From positions 1 to 64,000 of the forward strand of contig NZ_MZXV01000085.1 in assembly GCF_003253745.1 (NCBI RefSeq): DNA of 64,000 nucleotides. Reading direction: 5' to 3'. Of this stretch, positions 24,972-34,290 are shown in pieces. How positions within the stretch are numbered: the stretch's first letter is position 1; every line of letters starts with the position of its first letter. Source of the DNA: Mesorhizobium kowhaii (GTDB lineage Bacteria > Pseudomonadota > Alphaproteobacteria > Rhizobiales > Rhizobiaceae). Under the pieces are notes generated by a model. That model saw only the letters and a list, made by a program, of their open reading frames with translations. It searched no databases and was not told the origin of the DNA. A program made the position numbers and the translations under genes.

Positions 24972-25048
24972 TGGTCGGAGTGGCAGGATTTGAACCTGCG
25001 ACCCCCTCGTCCCGAACGAGGTGCGCTACCAGGCTGCGCTACACTCCG
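24972..25048 (-). tRNA. tRNA-Pro (CGG)
   Basis: A 77-nt cloverleaf on the minus strand. Acceptor CGGAGTG pairs with CACTCCG, then A and an encoded CCA. The D-arm is GCGCAGCCTGGTAGCGC, the anticodon loop TTCGGGA (anticodon CGG, proline) closes on CCTCG/CGAGG-type pairing, and the T-arm is GCAGG TTCAAAT CCTGC. All arms pair. It marks the start of the compact core-like part of the window. Confidence 0.95.
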
Positions 25049-25166
25049 TGACCAGACCGCGGGCTTATAGCCGCCGCACTTCGTTCCTGCAAGCGGCAAT
25101 GGCAGGACTTCTGTCGCATTTCATCAGGTTTCGTCGCGCGCGTTGCGGGCGTGCGGATTTTCCTTC

Positions 25167-25204
25167 GGGATAAACATGACTTAAAGGCTTGTGTGGTAGC
25201 CACC
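25167..25204 (+). promoter_or_regulatory. shared leader block, copy 1 (upstream of phosphohexomutase)
   Basis: GGGATAAACA, then ttaa, AGGCTTGTGT, GTAGC and ACC are shared, with small gaps, with 28738-28774 upstream of the mannose-1-phosphate guanylyltransferase gene. This block could hold a promoter or binding site common to both mannose genes, or be a duplicated segment. Confidence 0.6.
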
Positions 25205-25246
25205 GCTTCGACAAACCGTGTTCCAGCCGCTTGGAGTTTTCCAGTC

Positions 25247-26767
25247 TTGACCCCCAGGATCGTTGACGAGGCCCGACCCAACAGCTTCGAATTCGAAACC
25301 TCGGCGCTGATCAAACCGTCCGGCTTTCGCGAATATGATGCGCGCTGGTGGTTTGGCCATCCGGCCTCGGAGGTGCCGCCCGAGCTTAATCTGATCGGCG
25401 TCCAGGCGCTCGGCATGGGGCTCGGCACGCTGATCCGCCGTCTCGGCGCCGGACCCGATATCGTTACCGGGCACGACTTCCGTTCCTATTCGCTGTCGAT
25501 CAAACTGGCGCTGGTCACCGGCCTGATGGCCGCCGGTGCAAAGGTGAGGGATATCGGCCTGGCGCTGTCGCCGATGGCTTATTTCGCCCAGTTCGCGCTG
25601 GACACGCCGTCCGTCGCCATGGTCACCGCCTCGCACAACGAGAATGGCTGGACCGGCGTCAAGATGGGCGCGTCGCGGCCGCTGACCTTCGGCCCTGAGG
25701 AGATGAGCGCCTTGAAGGCGATCGTGCTGGCTGGCGACTTCGACCTCGCCGGCGGCGGTTCCTACGACTTCGTCCGCGATTTCCGCGCGCCCTATCTCGA
25801 CGATCTGACCCACGACAAGCGCATCACGCGAAAGCTGAAAGTGGTCGCCGCTTGCGGCAACGGCACCGCCGGCGCCTTTGCCCCGGAAGCGCTGCAGCGG
25901 ATCGGCTGCGACGTGATCCCGCTCGATGTCGAGCTCGACCATACCTTCCCGCGCTACAATCCCAATCCCGAGGACATGCGGATGCTGCATGCCATCAGGG
26001 ACAAGGTGCTGGAGACCGGAGCCGATGTCGGTCTTGGCTTCGACGGCGATGGCGACCGTTGCGGCGTCGTCGATAATGAAGGCAACGAGATTTTTGCCGA
26101 CAAGGTGGGCGTCATGCTCGCGCGCGATATTTCGCTGCTCCACCCGGGCTCGACCTTCGTCGTCGACGTCAAGTCGACCGGCCTGTTCAACACCGACGCA
26201 GTGCTGCGCGCCAACGGCGCTGTTACCGACTACTGGAAGACCGGCCACTCCTACATCAAGCGCCGCGTCGCCGAACTCGGTGCCGTGGCCGGCTTTGAAA
26301 AGTCCGGCCATTTCTTCTTCAACCCGCCGATCGGGCGCGGCTATGACGATGGGCTGGTCACCGCCATCGCCATCTGCCAGATGCTGGATCGCAGCCCCGG
26401 CAGTTCGATGGCCGATCTCTACCGCGCCCTGCCGCTGACTTTCGGCACGCCGACCATGTCGCCGCACTGTGCGGACGATGTGAAGTATGGCGTGGTCGAG
26501 CGGGTGGTTGCCGATTTTCAGGCGATGAAGCGGGACGGCGCCAGCTTCGCCGGCCAGAAGATTATTGACCTGATCACCGTCAACGGCGTGCGCGTCGTCG
26601 CCGAGGACGGCACCTGGGGGCTGGTGCGGGCGTCGTCGAACAAGCCGGAGCTTGTCGTGGTCGTCGAAAGCCCGGTGTCGTCGCAGCGTCGCCGGCAGAT
26701 GTTCGACGCCGTCGACGCCGTGCTGCGCCGCAGCCCTGAAGTCGGCGCCTACAACCAGACTTTCTAG
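25247..26767 (+). CDS. phosphomannomutase/phosphoglucomutase
   Basis: A 506-aa alpha-D-phosphohexomutase. It interconverts mannose-6-P and mannose-1-P (and probably glucose phosphates), supplying sugar nucleotides for surface polysaccharides. The catalytic phosphoserine is in VTASHNENGWTG, the Mg-binding loop is GFDGDGDRCG, the sugar-binding loop is GFEKSGHF, and a late phosphate-binding RASSNKPEL closes the protein, all in the family order. TTG at 25247 is the likely start (upstream residues are not conserved in kind); GTG/ATG alternatives upstream in the same frame extend into a non-coding leader. The mannose-1-P guanylyltransferase gene 2 kb away shares the upstream leader. Confidence 0.88.
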   Translation: MTPRIVDEARPNSFEFETSALIKPSGFREYDARWWFGHPASEVPPELNLIGVQALGMGLGTLIRRLGAGPDIVTGHDFRSYSLSIKLALVTGLMAAGAKVRDIGLALSPMAYFAQFALDTPSVAMVTASHNENGWTGVKMGASRPLTFGPEEMSALKAIVLAGDFDLAGGGSYDFVRDFRAPYLDDLTHDKRITRKLKVVAACGNGTAGAFAPEALQRIGCDVIPLDVELDHTFPRYNPNPEDMRMLHAIRDKVLETGADVGLGFDGDGDRCGVVDNEGNEIFADKVGVMLARDISLLHPGSTFVVDVKSTGLFNTDAVLRANGAVTDYWKTGHSYIKRRVAELGAVAGFEKSGHFFFNPPIGRGYDDGLVTAIAICQMLDRSPGSSMADLYRALPLTFGTPTMSPHCADDVKYGVVERVVADFQAMKRDGASFAGQKIIDLITVNGVRVVAEDGTWGLVRASSNKPELVVVVESPVSSQRRRQMFDAVDAVLRRSPEVGAYNQTF

Positions 26768-26807
26768 AGCATGATCCCGAAAAACGGTTTCGGAAAAGAT
26801 CATGCTC
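26767..26807 (+). repeat. rhizobial intergenic palindrome (RIME-like)
   Basis: GAGCATGATC (26767-26776) and GATCATGCTC (26798-26807) form a 10-bp stem with an inner CCGAAA/TTTCGG hairpin. Similar palindromes occur at 54320, 55986 and 60903. It overlaps the stop codon of the phosphohexomutase gene and may terminate transcription. Confidence 0.7.
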
Positions 26808-26861
26808 GAACAATAAGATTGAGCCTCATCCCGATTCATCGGGATGGAACAGGCCCTAGCT

Positions 26862-27755
26862 TCAGCGGTCGCCCGCCGAAGCTGTTTGCCGCAGGGCGCT
26901 CCAGTCGAACGCTCGCGCCCAGTCGGCAAAACTGTGCCAGCGGACCTCCGGGAAATCCTTGTGCAAGGCGGCGATATCGACGTCGTAGCCGACGCGGTCG
27001 AACCATTCGAACATCAGTGCCGCATCCTCGCTTTGCTGGCGAGCCACGGCGATCGGGATTTCCTGGTAGCGGATCGGCCGACCGATGGCCCCGGACAGGA
27101 TTTTCGCTTGCTCTTCGCCTGACAATTCGTCCCCGGCGAAATCGAAGCGCTTGCCGAACACCTGTTCTCGCCGCTCGGCCAAAGCCGCAACGAAGCCGCC
27201 GATGTCTGCCAGGGAAACCAGTTGGAGGACGCGCTTTGGAGGCATCGCGAAGGCATAAGTGCCCTGGCCGAGCGCGCCGATCGACCATGGCGCGACGACA
27301 TTCTCCATGAACGCGGCGGGCGCGCTGATCGTGTAGGGGATGCCGAGCCCGACGACATGTTTCTCGACGAGATATTTGCTTTCGAAATGCGGGATGCCGG
27401 TCTTCTTGTCGGCATCGGCAACGGATGAATAGATCAGGTGTCCGACGCCGGCAGCCTTCGCCGCGTCGGCGGCAATGATCCCCTGGCGGGTTTCCTCTTG
27501 CATGCCAGCTTCATAGCTGTTGCCCATCAGGAACATGGTGTCGACGTCTTTTGCGGCCCTCACGACGGAGGCCGCGTCAGCGAGATCGCCGGCCACGATG
27601 TCGGCGCCCGCCGACGCCAGTTGCCGTGCGGCCTCACTGTCCGGCTTGCGCGTCAGTGCCTTGACGCGATGTCCCCTGGACAACAGGGCGCGCGCAACCG
27701 CGCCGCCTTGCTGGCCGGTAGCGCCGGTCACCAGAATGCTTCGTTTGCTGGTCAC
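26862..27755 (-). CDS. NmrA-family NAD(P)-binding protein
   Basis: A 297-aa atypical short-chain-dehydrogenase fold. It has the N-terminal ILVTGATGQQGGAVARAL dinucleotide motif and HLIYSSVADADKKTGIPHFESKYLVEKHV, where the K-x-x-x-E/K segment replaces the canonical Tyr-x-x-x-Lys. A FMENVVAP/YAFAMPP region is typical of NmrA/HSCARG-like redox-sensing proteins. They bind NADP(H) and often act as regulators or quinone/azo reductases. The GTG start at 27755 is preceded by aaggag. It is divergent from a LysR gene, with a ~100-nt intergenic region that holds a palindrome. Confidence 0.88.
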   Translation of the reverse strand: MTSKRSILVTGATGQQGGAVARALLSRGHRVKALTRKPDSEAARQLASAGADIVAGDLADAASVVRAAKDVDTMFLMGNSYEAGMQEETRQGIIAADAAKAAGVGHLIYSSVADADKKTGIPHFESKYLVEKHVVGLGIPYTISAPAAFMENVVAPWSIGALGQGTYAFAMPPKRVLQLVSLADIGGFVAALAERREQVFGKRFDFAGDELSGEEQAKILSGAIGRPIRYQEIPIAVARQQSEDAALMFEWFDRVGYDVDIAALHKDFPEVRWHSFADWARAFDWSALRQTASAGDR

Positions 27756-27824
27756 GATGTCTGCTCCTTCTTGTTTGGCTGGAGCAGAGTTAGGATCTTT
27801 CGCATTGATGCATAATTGGCTATA

Positions 27825-27845
27825 ATTGGGAAATGTCGTCCCAAT
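27825..27845. promoter_or_regulatory. likely LysR operator in the NmrA/LysR intergenic region
   Basis: ATTGGG (27825-27830), 9 nt, CCCAAT (27840-27845): a perfect palindrome 10 nt before the LysR ATG. It sits between two divergent genes and has the T-N11-A character of LysR sites. Confidence 0.6.
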
Positions 27846-27855
27846 TTTGGATACA

Positions 27856-28755
27856 ATGATCGACCTCAACGATATCGTCGTGTTTGCCCGCGTCGTCGAA
27901 GCCGGCAGCTTCACCGCTGCCGCGCGCCAGCTCGCCATGCCCAAGACGACGGTCAGCCGCCGCATTGCCACGCTCGAACGCGAGGTCGGCGTCCGCCTGC
28001 TGCAGCGCACGACACGTAGCCTCAACCTGACGGATGCCGGGCGTCTCTACTTTGAGCAGAGCAGCCAGGGCCTGCGGACCATCGAGGAGGCAAATCTGCG
28101 CCTGGCGGAGGCGAGAGCGGAGCCATCGGGCACGATTCGCATTTCGGCCCCGGTCGGCTTTGGCGGCCATTTCCTGATCCGCGCCGTGGTCGACTTTCTC
28201 GCACTATATCCGAAAACCAATGTCGAACTCCGCCTCACCGACGACAGGCTCAACCTTGTCGAGGACGGCATAGACCTCGCTTTCCGCACCGGGATCCTTC
28301 AGGATTCGACGCTGATCGCCCGCAAGCTCGGCTCCACGCACAGGCTGCTCTGCGCCAGCCCGGACTATCTCGCGCGGCACGGCACGCCGCAAAGCCCGGC
28401 GGACCTAACGCACCATCAATGCGTCATCGCAGGCGCTTCGGCCTCAGGCGCTCATTGGGTGTTGGAAGGGCCGCACGGCCAGGAAACGGTCATGGTGGCC
28501 GGGCGCTTTGCCGCCAATGAAATGCAGGCGGTCGTTGCGGCCGCGCACGCCGGCTTCGGCATCGCCCAATTGCCCCAGGCGATCGCCGAAGGGCTGATCA
28601 AGGAGGGGCGACTGCAGCACGTTCTTGAGGATTACACGACACCGGCCGGCGGCCTGCATGCCCTCTATCCGAGCAGCCGCCACCTTTCGCCCCTGGTCAA
28701 GGCATTCATCGAGCTTGCATCCGAGCGCATTTCCAATGGGATAAACACAGCTTAA
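27856..28755 (+). CDS. LysR-family regulator adjacent to NmrA-like gene
   Basis: A 299-aa regulator. The HTH (MIDLNDIVVFARVVEAGSFTAAARQLAMPKTTVSRRIATLEREVG) occupies residues 1-60. The effector domain (GTIRISAPVGFGGHFLIR onward) resembles the CrgA/DsdC-like class with FRTGILQDSTLIARKLGS. The ATG at 27856 was taken because an in-frame ATG further upstream (27826) would overlap the operator-like palindrome. It is divergently arranged with an NADP-binding NmrA protein, so it probably controls that gene and itself. Its 3' end overlaps the leader block of the mannose guanylyltransferase gene. Confidence 0.88.
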   Translation: MIDLNDIVVFARVVEAGSFTAAARQLAMPKTTVSRRIATLEREVGVRLLQRTTRSLNLTDAGRLYFEQSSQGLRTIEEANLRLAEARAEPSGTIRISAPVGFGGHFLIRAVVDFLALYPKTNVELRLTDDRLNLVEDGIDLAFRTGILQDSTLIARKLGSTHRLLCASPDYLARHGTPQSPADLTHHQCVIAGASASGAHWVLEGPHGQETVMVAGRFAANEMQAVVAAAHAGFGIAQLPQAIAEGLIKEGRLQHVLEDYTTPAGGLHALYPSSRHLSPLVKAFIELASERISNGINTA

Positions 28756-28774
28756 GGCTTGTGTAGTAGCAACC
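28738..28774 (+). promoter_or_regulatory. shared leader block, copy 2 (upstream of mannose-1-P guanylyltransferase)
   Basis: Second copy of the block at 25167-25204. The first 18 nt lie inside the 3' end of the LysR gene; the rest forms the leader before the ATG at 28783/28807. The order of blocks (GGGATAAACA, CTTAA, GGCTTGTGT, GTAGC, ACC) is identical in both places. Confidence 0.6.
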
Positions 28775-28806
28775 GGCCACCAATGCCTTCTGAGCGCGAG
28801 ACCCGA

Positions 28807-31047
28807 ATGACCGAGCGGATCGTTAGTTTTGTCATGAGCGGCGGCATCGGCTCGCGGCTGTGGCCGCTGTCGCGCGAGGACAACCCCAAGCAGTTCCACG
28901 ATCTGTCCGGCGATGGCTCGATGCTGGCCAAGACCTTGCGTCGGCTGACGGCGAGGCCGGAAGGCGAAACGCCGATCTTCCTGATCGCCTCGGAACGCCA
29001 TGCCGAACGCGTCCGTGCCGATCTCGCCGGCCTCGATCTCGCCGGCGGCGGGCCGCTGTTCGAGCCGACCGGCCGCAACACCGCCGCCGCCGTCGCGCTG
29101 GCGGCGCTGCGCACGCTGTCCGAGTTCGGCGACAGCCTGGTGCTGGTGGTGCCGTCCGACCATGAGATATCAACCCCGCGCCAATTCTGGCAGAGTGTCG
29201 AAGCCGGCACCGAGGCAGCACACGCCGGCCGGCTGGTGGTGTTCGGCATCAAGCCGACGCAGCCCGAGACCGGCTATGGCTATATCGAAGTCGCAGCCGA
29301 AAGCGGCGGCACCTTCGACGTGTCGCGCTTTGTCGAAAAGCCGGACCTTGCGACTGCGCAGAACTATCTCAAGGCCGGAAATTTCTATTGGAACACCGGC
29401 ATCTTCCTGTTTCGCGCCGGCGCCATGCGCGACGCCTTCGCGGCGTTCCAGCCTGAAATCTGGCAGGCCACCGAAGCGGCCTACAAGGCGGCGACATCGG
29501 ATCTGTCCGGCCTCTACATGCCGCTGGAACTCTATGGGGCCATCCCGTCGAACTCGATCGACTACGCCATCATGGAGCGGGCAAAGGACATCGCCATGGT
29601 GCCGGCTGGCTTCCGCTGGAACGATCTCGGCTCCTGGCAGTCGCTGCTCGATGTCGGCCCTGCCGACGACCAGGGCAATGTCGTCATCGGCGATGTCGTC
29701 GCCATCGACTGCGAGAACTCCTACATCCGCAGCGACGGCCGCCTGCTGTCGGCGATCGGCATGAAGGACGTCGCCATCGTCTCGACATCAGACGCCACCT
29801 TCGTCGCCCCGGTCAGCCACAGCCAGCACGTCAAGAAGATCGTCGAGCAGCTCGAGAAATCGGGCCGGCTGGAAACCCGATTCACGCCGGCGCATGACCG
29901 CGTCATCGAAAATGGCGCATGGCGGCGGCGCGTACATCACTGGCTGTTTCAGGAGACCTTGCCGCTGTGGTCGACATCGGGCGTCGACGAGCGCCATGGC
30001 GGTTTTCACGAAGCGCTCGGCCTTGATGCTTCGCCGCTGATGAAGCCCAAGCGCATGCGCACCATGGCAAGGCAGGTCTATGCTTTCGCCGTCGCCAAAG
30101 CGCGCGGCTGGGACGGTCCGGCCGACCGGCTGATCAGCCACGGCATCGACTTCATGGCCAAAAATGGCCGCACCGACCAAGGCGGCTGGGTGCGCACGCT
30201 GAATGTCGACGGCTCCGTTGCCGACGCCACCGAGGATGCCTATGATCATTCCTGCGTGCTGCTGGCGCTGGCGCACGCGCATATGTCGGGCAATCCCGAC
30301 GCCTTGCGGCTCGGCGAAGAGACTTTCGACTTTCTCGACGCGTATCTCGAGGACAGCCGTATGACCGGCTTTCTCGAGACATCGGGCGGCGAGGGCGAGC
30401 GGCGCTCCAACCCGCATATGCATCTGCTTGAGGCCTTTCTCGCCTGGTATAAGGCCACCGGCGACCGCGCCTATCTGCGTCGTGCCGCACGCATCATCGA
30501 CCTCTTCCGCAGCCATTTCTTCGACCCGGAAAGCTGGACGCTGGGCGAATATTTCGATGCCGAATGGAAACCGTCCGCCGGCGAGAAAGGCTCCTGGACC
30601 GAACCCGGCCATCACTTCGAATGGGCCTCGCTGCTGATCGATTTCGCCGGGCGCAGCGGCCAGGCCGAACTGAGCGGCTTTGCCAGGAAACTTTATGCCT
30701 CGGCCATCGCCAATGGCCTCAACCGCGCCACCGGCCTTTCTTATGGCGCCGTCTCCAGGCATGGCCTGCCGCTCGACCTTGTCTCACGCAGCTGGCCGCA
30801 GGCCGAAGCGGTCAAGGCCGCGATTGCGCTCGATGGTTCGGGCGGGCCGGATCTCAAGCCGGAGATCGAGGCACGCGTTGGCCGGCTGTTCCGCTGGCAC
30901 ATCGACCCGGCGCCGCTCGGCCTGTGGATCGACCGCATCGACGAACGCGGCCGCTCGCTGGCTACCGATGTGCCGGCCAGCATCTTCTATCATCTGGTCT
31001 GCGCGCTGACGCAGTATCTGGACAGCACGGCGAAGAAGGCAAGCTGA
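28807..31047 (+). CDS. mannose-1-phosphate guanylyltransferase fused to AGE-type mannose isomerase/epimerase
   Basis: A 746-aa two-domain enzyme for GDP-mannose supply. The N-terminal ~350 residues are the GMP domain: PVSGGIGSRLWPLSREDNPKQ-like start (SGGIGSRLWPLSR), EPTGRNTAAAV, VVPSDHEI, and the FVEKPD with NTGIFLFR signature. The C-terminal ~390 residues are an AGE (N-acylglucosamine 2-epimerase) (alpha/alpha)6 barrel. They contain KRMRTMARQVYAFAVA, EDAYDHSCVLLALAHA, NPHMHLLEAFLAWY and EPGHHFEWASLL, with conserved His/Glu/Arg residues of the barrel. This replaces the more usual PMI/cupin partner of ManC-type proteins. ATG 28807 was chosen; 28783 (also ATG) is possible. The known rhizobial counterpart has the same fusion. 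Confidence 0.88.
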   Translation: MTERIVSFVMSGGIGSRLWPLSREDNPKQFHDLSGDGSMLAKTLRRLTARPEGETPIFLIASERHAERVRADLAGLDLAGGGPLFEPTGRNTAAAVALAALRTLSEFGDSLVLVVPSDHEISTPRQFWQSVEAGTEAAHAGRLVVFGIKPTQPETGYGYIEVAAESGGTFDVSRFVEKPDLATAQNYLKAGNFYWNTGIFLFRAGAMRDAFAAFQPEIWQATEAAYKAATSDLSGLYMPLELYGAIPSNSIDYAIMERAKDIAMVPAGFRWNDLGSWQSLLDVGPADDQGNVVIGDVVAIDCENSYIRSDGRLLSAIGMKDVAIVSTSDATFVAPVSHSQHVKKIVEQLEKSGRLETRFTPAHDRVIENGAWRRRVHHWLFQETLPLWSTSGVDERHGGFHEALGLDASPLMKPKRMRTMARQVYAFAVAKARGWDGPADRLISHGIDFMAKNGRTDQGGWVRTLNVDGSVADATEDAYDHSCVLLALAHAHMSGNPDALRLGEETFDFLDAYLEDSRMTGFLETSGGEGERRSNPHMHLLEAFLAWYKATGDRAYLRRAARIIDLFRSHFFDPESWTLGEYFDAEWKPSAGEKGSWTEPGHHFEWASLLIDFAGRSGQAELSGFARKLYASAIANGLNRATGLSYGAVSRHGLPLDLVSRSWPQAEAVKAAIALDGSGGPDLKPEIEARVGRLFRWHIDPAPLGLWIDRIDERGRSLATDVPASIFYHLVCALTQYLDSTAKKAS

Positions 31048-31059
31048 CGGGCTGCAGCT

Positions 31060-31090
31060 GCCAATCTCCCCCGCAAGGGGGGAGATTGGC
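31060..31090. terminator. strong palindrome between convergent genes (likely bidirectional terminator)
   Basis: GCCAATCTCCCCC pairs with GGGGGAGATTGGC over a GCAA-type tetraloop, a 13-bp perfect stem. It stands 13 nt after the guanylyltransferase stop and 30 nt from the end of betB. There is no T-run, but convergent location and extreme stability support termination. It is of a repeat type widespread in rhizobia. Confidence 0.7.
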
Positions 31091-31119
31091 CGTCAAGTCG
31101 GCTTTCGCCAATCGCCAAT

Positions 31120-32583
31120 TCAATACGGGCTGGCCACATCCCCGGTCTCGACATAAATCGACTTCAGCTGCGAATAGAGCGCCAGCGCCGCCAGCGAATT
31201 CTCGCGGCCGATGCCTGACTGCTTGAAGCCACCGAAGGGGATTTCCACCGGCGTCAGATTGTAGGCGTTGATCCAGCAGGTGCCGGCCTGCAGCTCGGCG
31301 ATGACGCGGTGGGCGCGCGGCAGGTCGCGCGTGAAGACGCCCGCGGCGAGGCCGAATTCGGTGTCGTTGGCGCGGTCGATCACTTCGTCCTCGCCGTCGA
31401 ATTTCAGCACGCTCATCACGGGCCCGAAAATCTCTTCGCGGGCGATGCGCATCGTGTCGGTGACGCCCGTGAACACCGTCGGCTCGACGAAGAAGCCGCC
31501 GTCAAAGCCCTGCAGCGAAGGCACATTACCGCCGCAGGCGAGAACAGCTCCATCCTGCTTGCCGATCTCGATATAGCCGACCACCTTCTCATGCTGAGCC
31601 TCGGAGACCAGCGGCCCCATCTGGGTCTCGGGGTCGAGCGGATCGCCGATGCGGATTTTTTTCGTCCGCTCGACAAGGCGTTCGACGAAGCGGTCGTGGA
31701 TGCCGCTCTGCACGAAGACCCGCGTGCCGTTGGAGCAGATCTGGCCGGTCGAATAGAAATTGCCGAGCATGGCGCCGCCAATGGCATTCTCGATGTCGGC
31801 ATCGTCGAAGACGATCAGCGGCGACTTGCCGCCGAGCTCCATCGTCGCGTGCTTCATCTTCGAACCGGCCAGCGACAGCACCTTGCGCCCGGTCGGCACC
31901 GAGCCGGTGACCGAAACCTTGGCGACGACATCGTGGCCGACAAGCCCGGCGCCGACATCGCCATAGCCCTGCACGACGTTGAACAGCCCATCGGGCAGGC
32001 CGGCCTCGCTGTAGATCTCGGCCAGCGCCAGCGCTGAAAGCGGCGTGTTTTCCGACGGTTTGAACACCATGGCGTTGCCCATGGCGAGGGCCGGCGCTGA
32101 TTTCCAGCCGGCGATCTGGATCGGATAGTTCCAGGCGCCGATGCCGACACAGACGCCGAGCGCTTCGCGCCGCGTGTAGGCAAAGGGCCCGCCAAGATCT
32201 ATCGCCTCGCCATTGTAGGCAGCGACCGCGCCGCCGAAATATTCAAGGCAGTCCGCGGCCGACGGCGCGTCTGCCACCAGCGTTTCCTGGATCGCCTTGC
32301 CGGTGTCGAGCGTCTCGATGCGGGCGAGATCGGCGTTGCGGGCGCGCAAGATGTCGGCGGCACGGCGCAGGATGCGTCCACGCTCGACCGGCTTCAGCCG
32401 CGCCCAGGCGGGCTGCGCGGCACGCGCGGCCTCGACGGCGAGCTCCAGCACGTTCGGCGTCGCCGAACGCAGCATGGCGATGGTCTCGCCGGTTGCCGGA
32501 TAGATGACCGGCAGCGGCGCGCCTTGCTCATCGTCGATATAGCGTCCGTTGACATAGTGCGATGCCGTGGGCTGGGCGCGCAT
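31120..32583 (-). CDS. betB: betaine aldehyde dehydrogenase
   Basis: A 487-aa ALDH that oxidises betaine aldehyde to glycine betaine with NAD(P)+, in the last step of the choline pathway. ALDH hallmarks are [29 protein letters not shown] (general-base Glu), and the catalytic Cys in [11 protein letters not shown]. The length equals that of BetB. ATG 32583 fits; the 16 codons upstream are non-coding. It is the last gene of the betI-betC-dehydratase-betA-betB operon; 51 nt separate it from betA. Confidence 0.94.
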   Translation of the reverse strand: MRAQPTASHYVNGRYIDDEQGAPLPVIYPATGETIAMLRSATPNVLELAVEAARAAQPAWARLKPVERGRILRRAADILRARNADLARIETLDTGKAIQETLVADAPSAADCLEYFGGAVAAYNGEAIDLGGPFAYTRREALGVCVGIGAWNYPIQIAGWKSAPALAMGNAMVFKPSENTPLSALALAEIYSEAGLPDGLFNVVQGYGDVGAGLVGHDVVAKVSVTGSVPTGRKVLSLAGSKMKHATMELGGKSPLIVFDDADIENAIGGAMLGNFYSTGQICSNGTRVFVQSGIHDRFVERLVERTKKIRIGDPLDPETQMGPLVSEAQHEKVVGYIEIGKQDGAVLACGGNVPSLQGFDGGFFVEPTVFTGVTDTMRIAREEIFGPVMSVLKFDGEDEVIDRANDTEFGLAAGVFTRDLPRAHRVIAELQAGTCWINAYNLTPVEIPFGGFKQSGIGRENSLAALALYSQLKSIYVETGDVASPY

Positions 32584-32634
32584 GGGGGTCTCCAAATCGT
32601 CTTCGCTTGGGCGGAACGTTCGCCGGATCATGCT

Positions 32635-34287
32635 CTATCTGTCGGACGCCTGCCAGCGCGGATTGATCCATGGTTCCTGGTTGGACGGCGCCAATGGCGT
32701 GCGGCCGAGAATGTGGTCGGATGCCTTCTCGCCGGTCATGATCGACGGTGCGTTGAGGTTGCCGTTGGTGACGCGCGGGAAGATCGAGGAATCGGCGACG
32801 CGCAATCCCTCGACGCCGATGACCCGGCATTCCGGATCGACGACGCTCATCATGTCGTCCGGGCGGCCCATCTTGCAGGTGCCGCAAGGATGGTAAGCGC
32901 TCTCGGCGTGATCCCTGATGAAAACATCGAGATCGTCGTCCGACTGCACGTGCGAACCCGGCGAGATTTCCTTGCCGCGATAGCCATCGAATGCCTTCTG
33001 GCCGAAGATCTCGCGGGTCAGCCGGATGCAGTGGCGGAACTCCGTCCAGTCGTCAGGATGCGACATGTAGTTGAAGCGGATCACCGGCTTCGATTTCGGG
33101 TCCGGCGAGCGCAGCGTCACCGAGCCGCGCGATTTCGAACGCATCGGCCCGACATGCGCCTGGAAGCCGTGCGATTTCGCCGCCGCTTTGCCGTCATAGC
33201 GGACCGCCGCCGGGATGAAGTGGTACTGGATATCAGGATAGTCGACACCGGCACGCGAGCGCACGAAGGCGGCTGCCTCGAAATGGTTGGTGGCGCCAAG
33301 CCCGGTCTTGAAGAACAGCCACTGCGCCCCGATCAGCGCCTTCGAGAACGGATTGAGCACCGAGTTCAGCGTAATCGGCTGTGTCGATTCCTGCTGGATG
33401 TAGAGTTCCATATGGTCTTGCAAATTGCGGCCGACGCCGGGCCGGTCGGCCACCACTTCTATGCCGTTTTCCCTGAGATGCTCGGCCGGACCGATGCCCG
33501 ACAGCATTAGGATCTTAGGCGAATTGATCGATGAGGCGGCGACGATCACCTCACGTCGCGCCTTAACGACCTGAATCTGTCTGTGAGCTTCGATCTCGAC
33601 GCCGATAGCGCGTTGATTCTCGATGATCACCCGGCGGGCGAAACCCTTGAGCAGGCTAACATTCTTGCGGTTCAACGCCGGCTTCAGATAGGCGCTTGCA
33701 GCCGACCAGCGGCGGCCGCCGCGAATGGTCTGCTCCATCGGCCCAAAACCTTCCTGCTTGGAACCATTGTAGTCGTCGGTCAGTTCGAACCCCGCCTGGC
33801 GGCCCGCCTCGACGAAGGCGCCGTAGAGCGGATTGCGCCGCGAGCCGCGCTGTACATGCAATGGCCCCCCGTGGCCGCGCCAGCCATCCTCGCCGCCGTC
33901 ATTGTCCTCCATGCGCTTGAAATAGGGGAGCACGTCGGCAAAGCCCCAGCCGGCCGCACCCTCTTCGGCCCAATGATCAAAGTCGCGGGCATGGCCGCGC
34001 ACATAGACCATGCCATTTATCGAGGACGAGCCGCCGATCACCTTGCCGCGCGGCGTCGCCAGCACGCGGCCGCCGAGATGCGGCTCCGGCTCGCTGGCAA
34101 AGCCCCAGTCGTAGAGGTTCATGTTGAGCGGGATCGACAGCGCCGACGGCATCTGGATCAATGGTCCGATATCGGTGCCACCGAATTCGATGACGATCAC
34201 CGAATGCTTGCCGTCCTCGGACAGTCGATAGGCCATGGCCGAGCCGGCCGAGCCGGAGCCGATGATGACGAAATCCGCTTCAAGCAT
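32635..34287 (-). CDS. betA: choline dehydrogenase
   Basis: A 550-aa FAD-dependent GMC oxidoreductase that oxidises choline to betaine aldehyde at the membrane. The N-terminus has the ADP-binding [17 protein letters not shown], then [19 protein letters not shown] (GMC signature 1) and [14 protein letters not shown] (GMC signature 2). The C-terminal active-site His region is [15 protein letters not shown] 3-nt gap from the dehydratase gene upstream points to co-translation. It is part of the bet operon. Confidence 0.95.
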   Translation of the reverse strand: MLEADFVIIGSGSAGSAMAYRLSEDGKHSVIVIEFGGTDIGPLIQMPSALSIPLNMNLYDWGFASEPEPHLGGRVLATPRGKVIGGSSSINGMVYVRGHARDFDHWAEEGAAGWGFADVLPYFKRMEDNDGGEDGWRGHGGPLHVQRGSRRNPLYGAFVEAGRQAGFELTDDYNGSKQEGFGPMEQTIRGGRRWSAASAYLKPALNRKNVSLLKGFARRVIIENQRAIGVEIEAHRQIQVVKARREVIVAASSINSPKILMLSGIGPAEHLRENGIEVVADRPGVGRNLQDHMELYIQQESTQPITLNSVLNPFSKALIGAQWLFFKTGLGATNHFEAAAFVRSRAGVDYPDIQYHFIPAAVRYDGKAAAKSHGFQAHVGPMRSKSRGSVTLRSPDPKSKPVIRFNYMSHPDDWTEFRHCIRLTREIFGQKAFDGYRGKEISPGSHVQSDDDLDVFIRDHAESAYHPCGTCKMGRPDDMMSVVDPECRVIGVEGLRVADSSIFPRVTNGNLNAPSIMTGEKASDHILGRTPLAPSNQEPWINPRWQASDR

Positions 34288-34290
34288 GGT

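Noticed and set aside
24686-25099. Minus-strand 137-codon frame
   Set aside because: Spans the tRNA-Pro gene; shadow.
28759-28806. TTG start at 28759 for the guanylyltransferase
   Set aside because: Lies inside the shared leader block; ATG 28783/28807 are better and match the family start.
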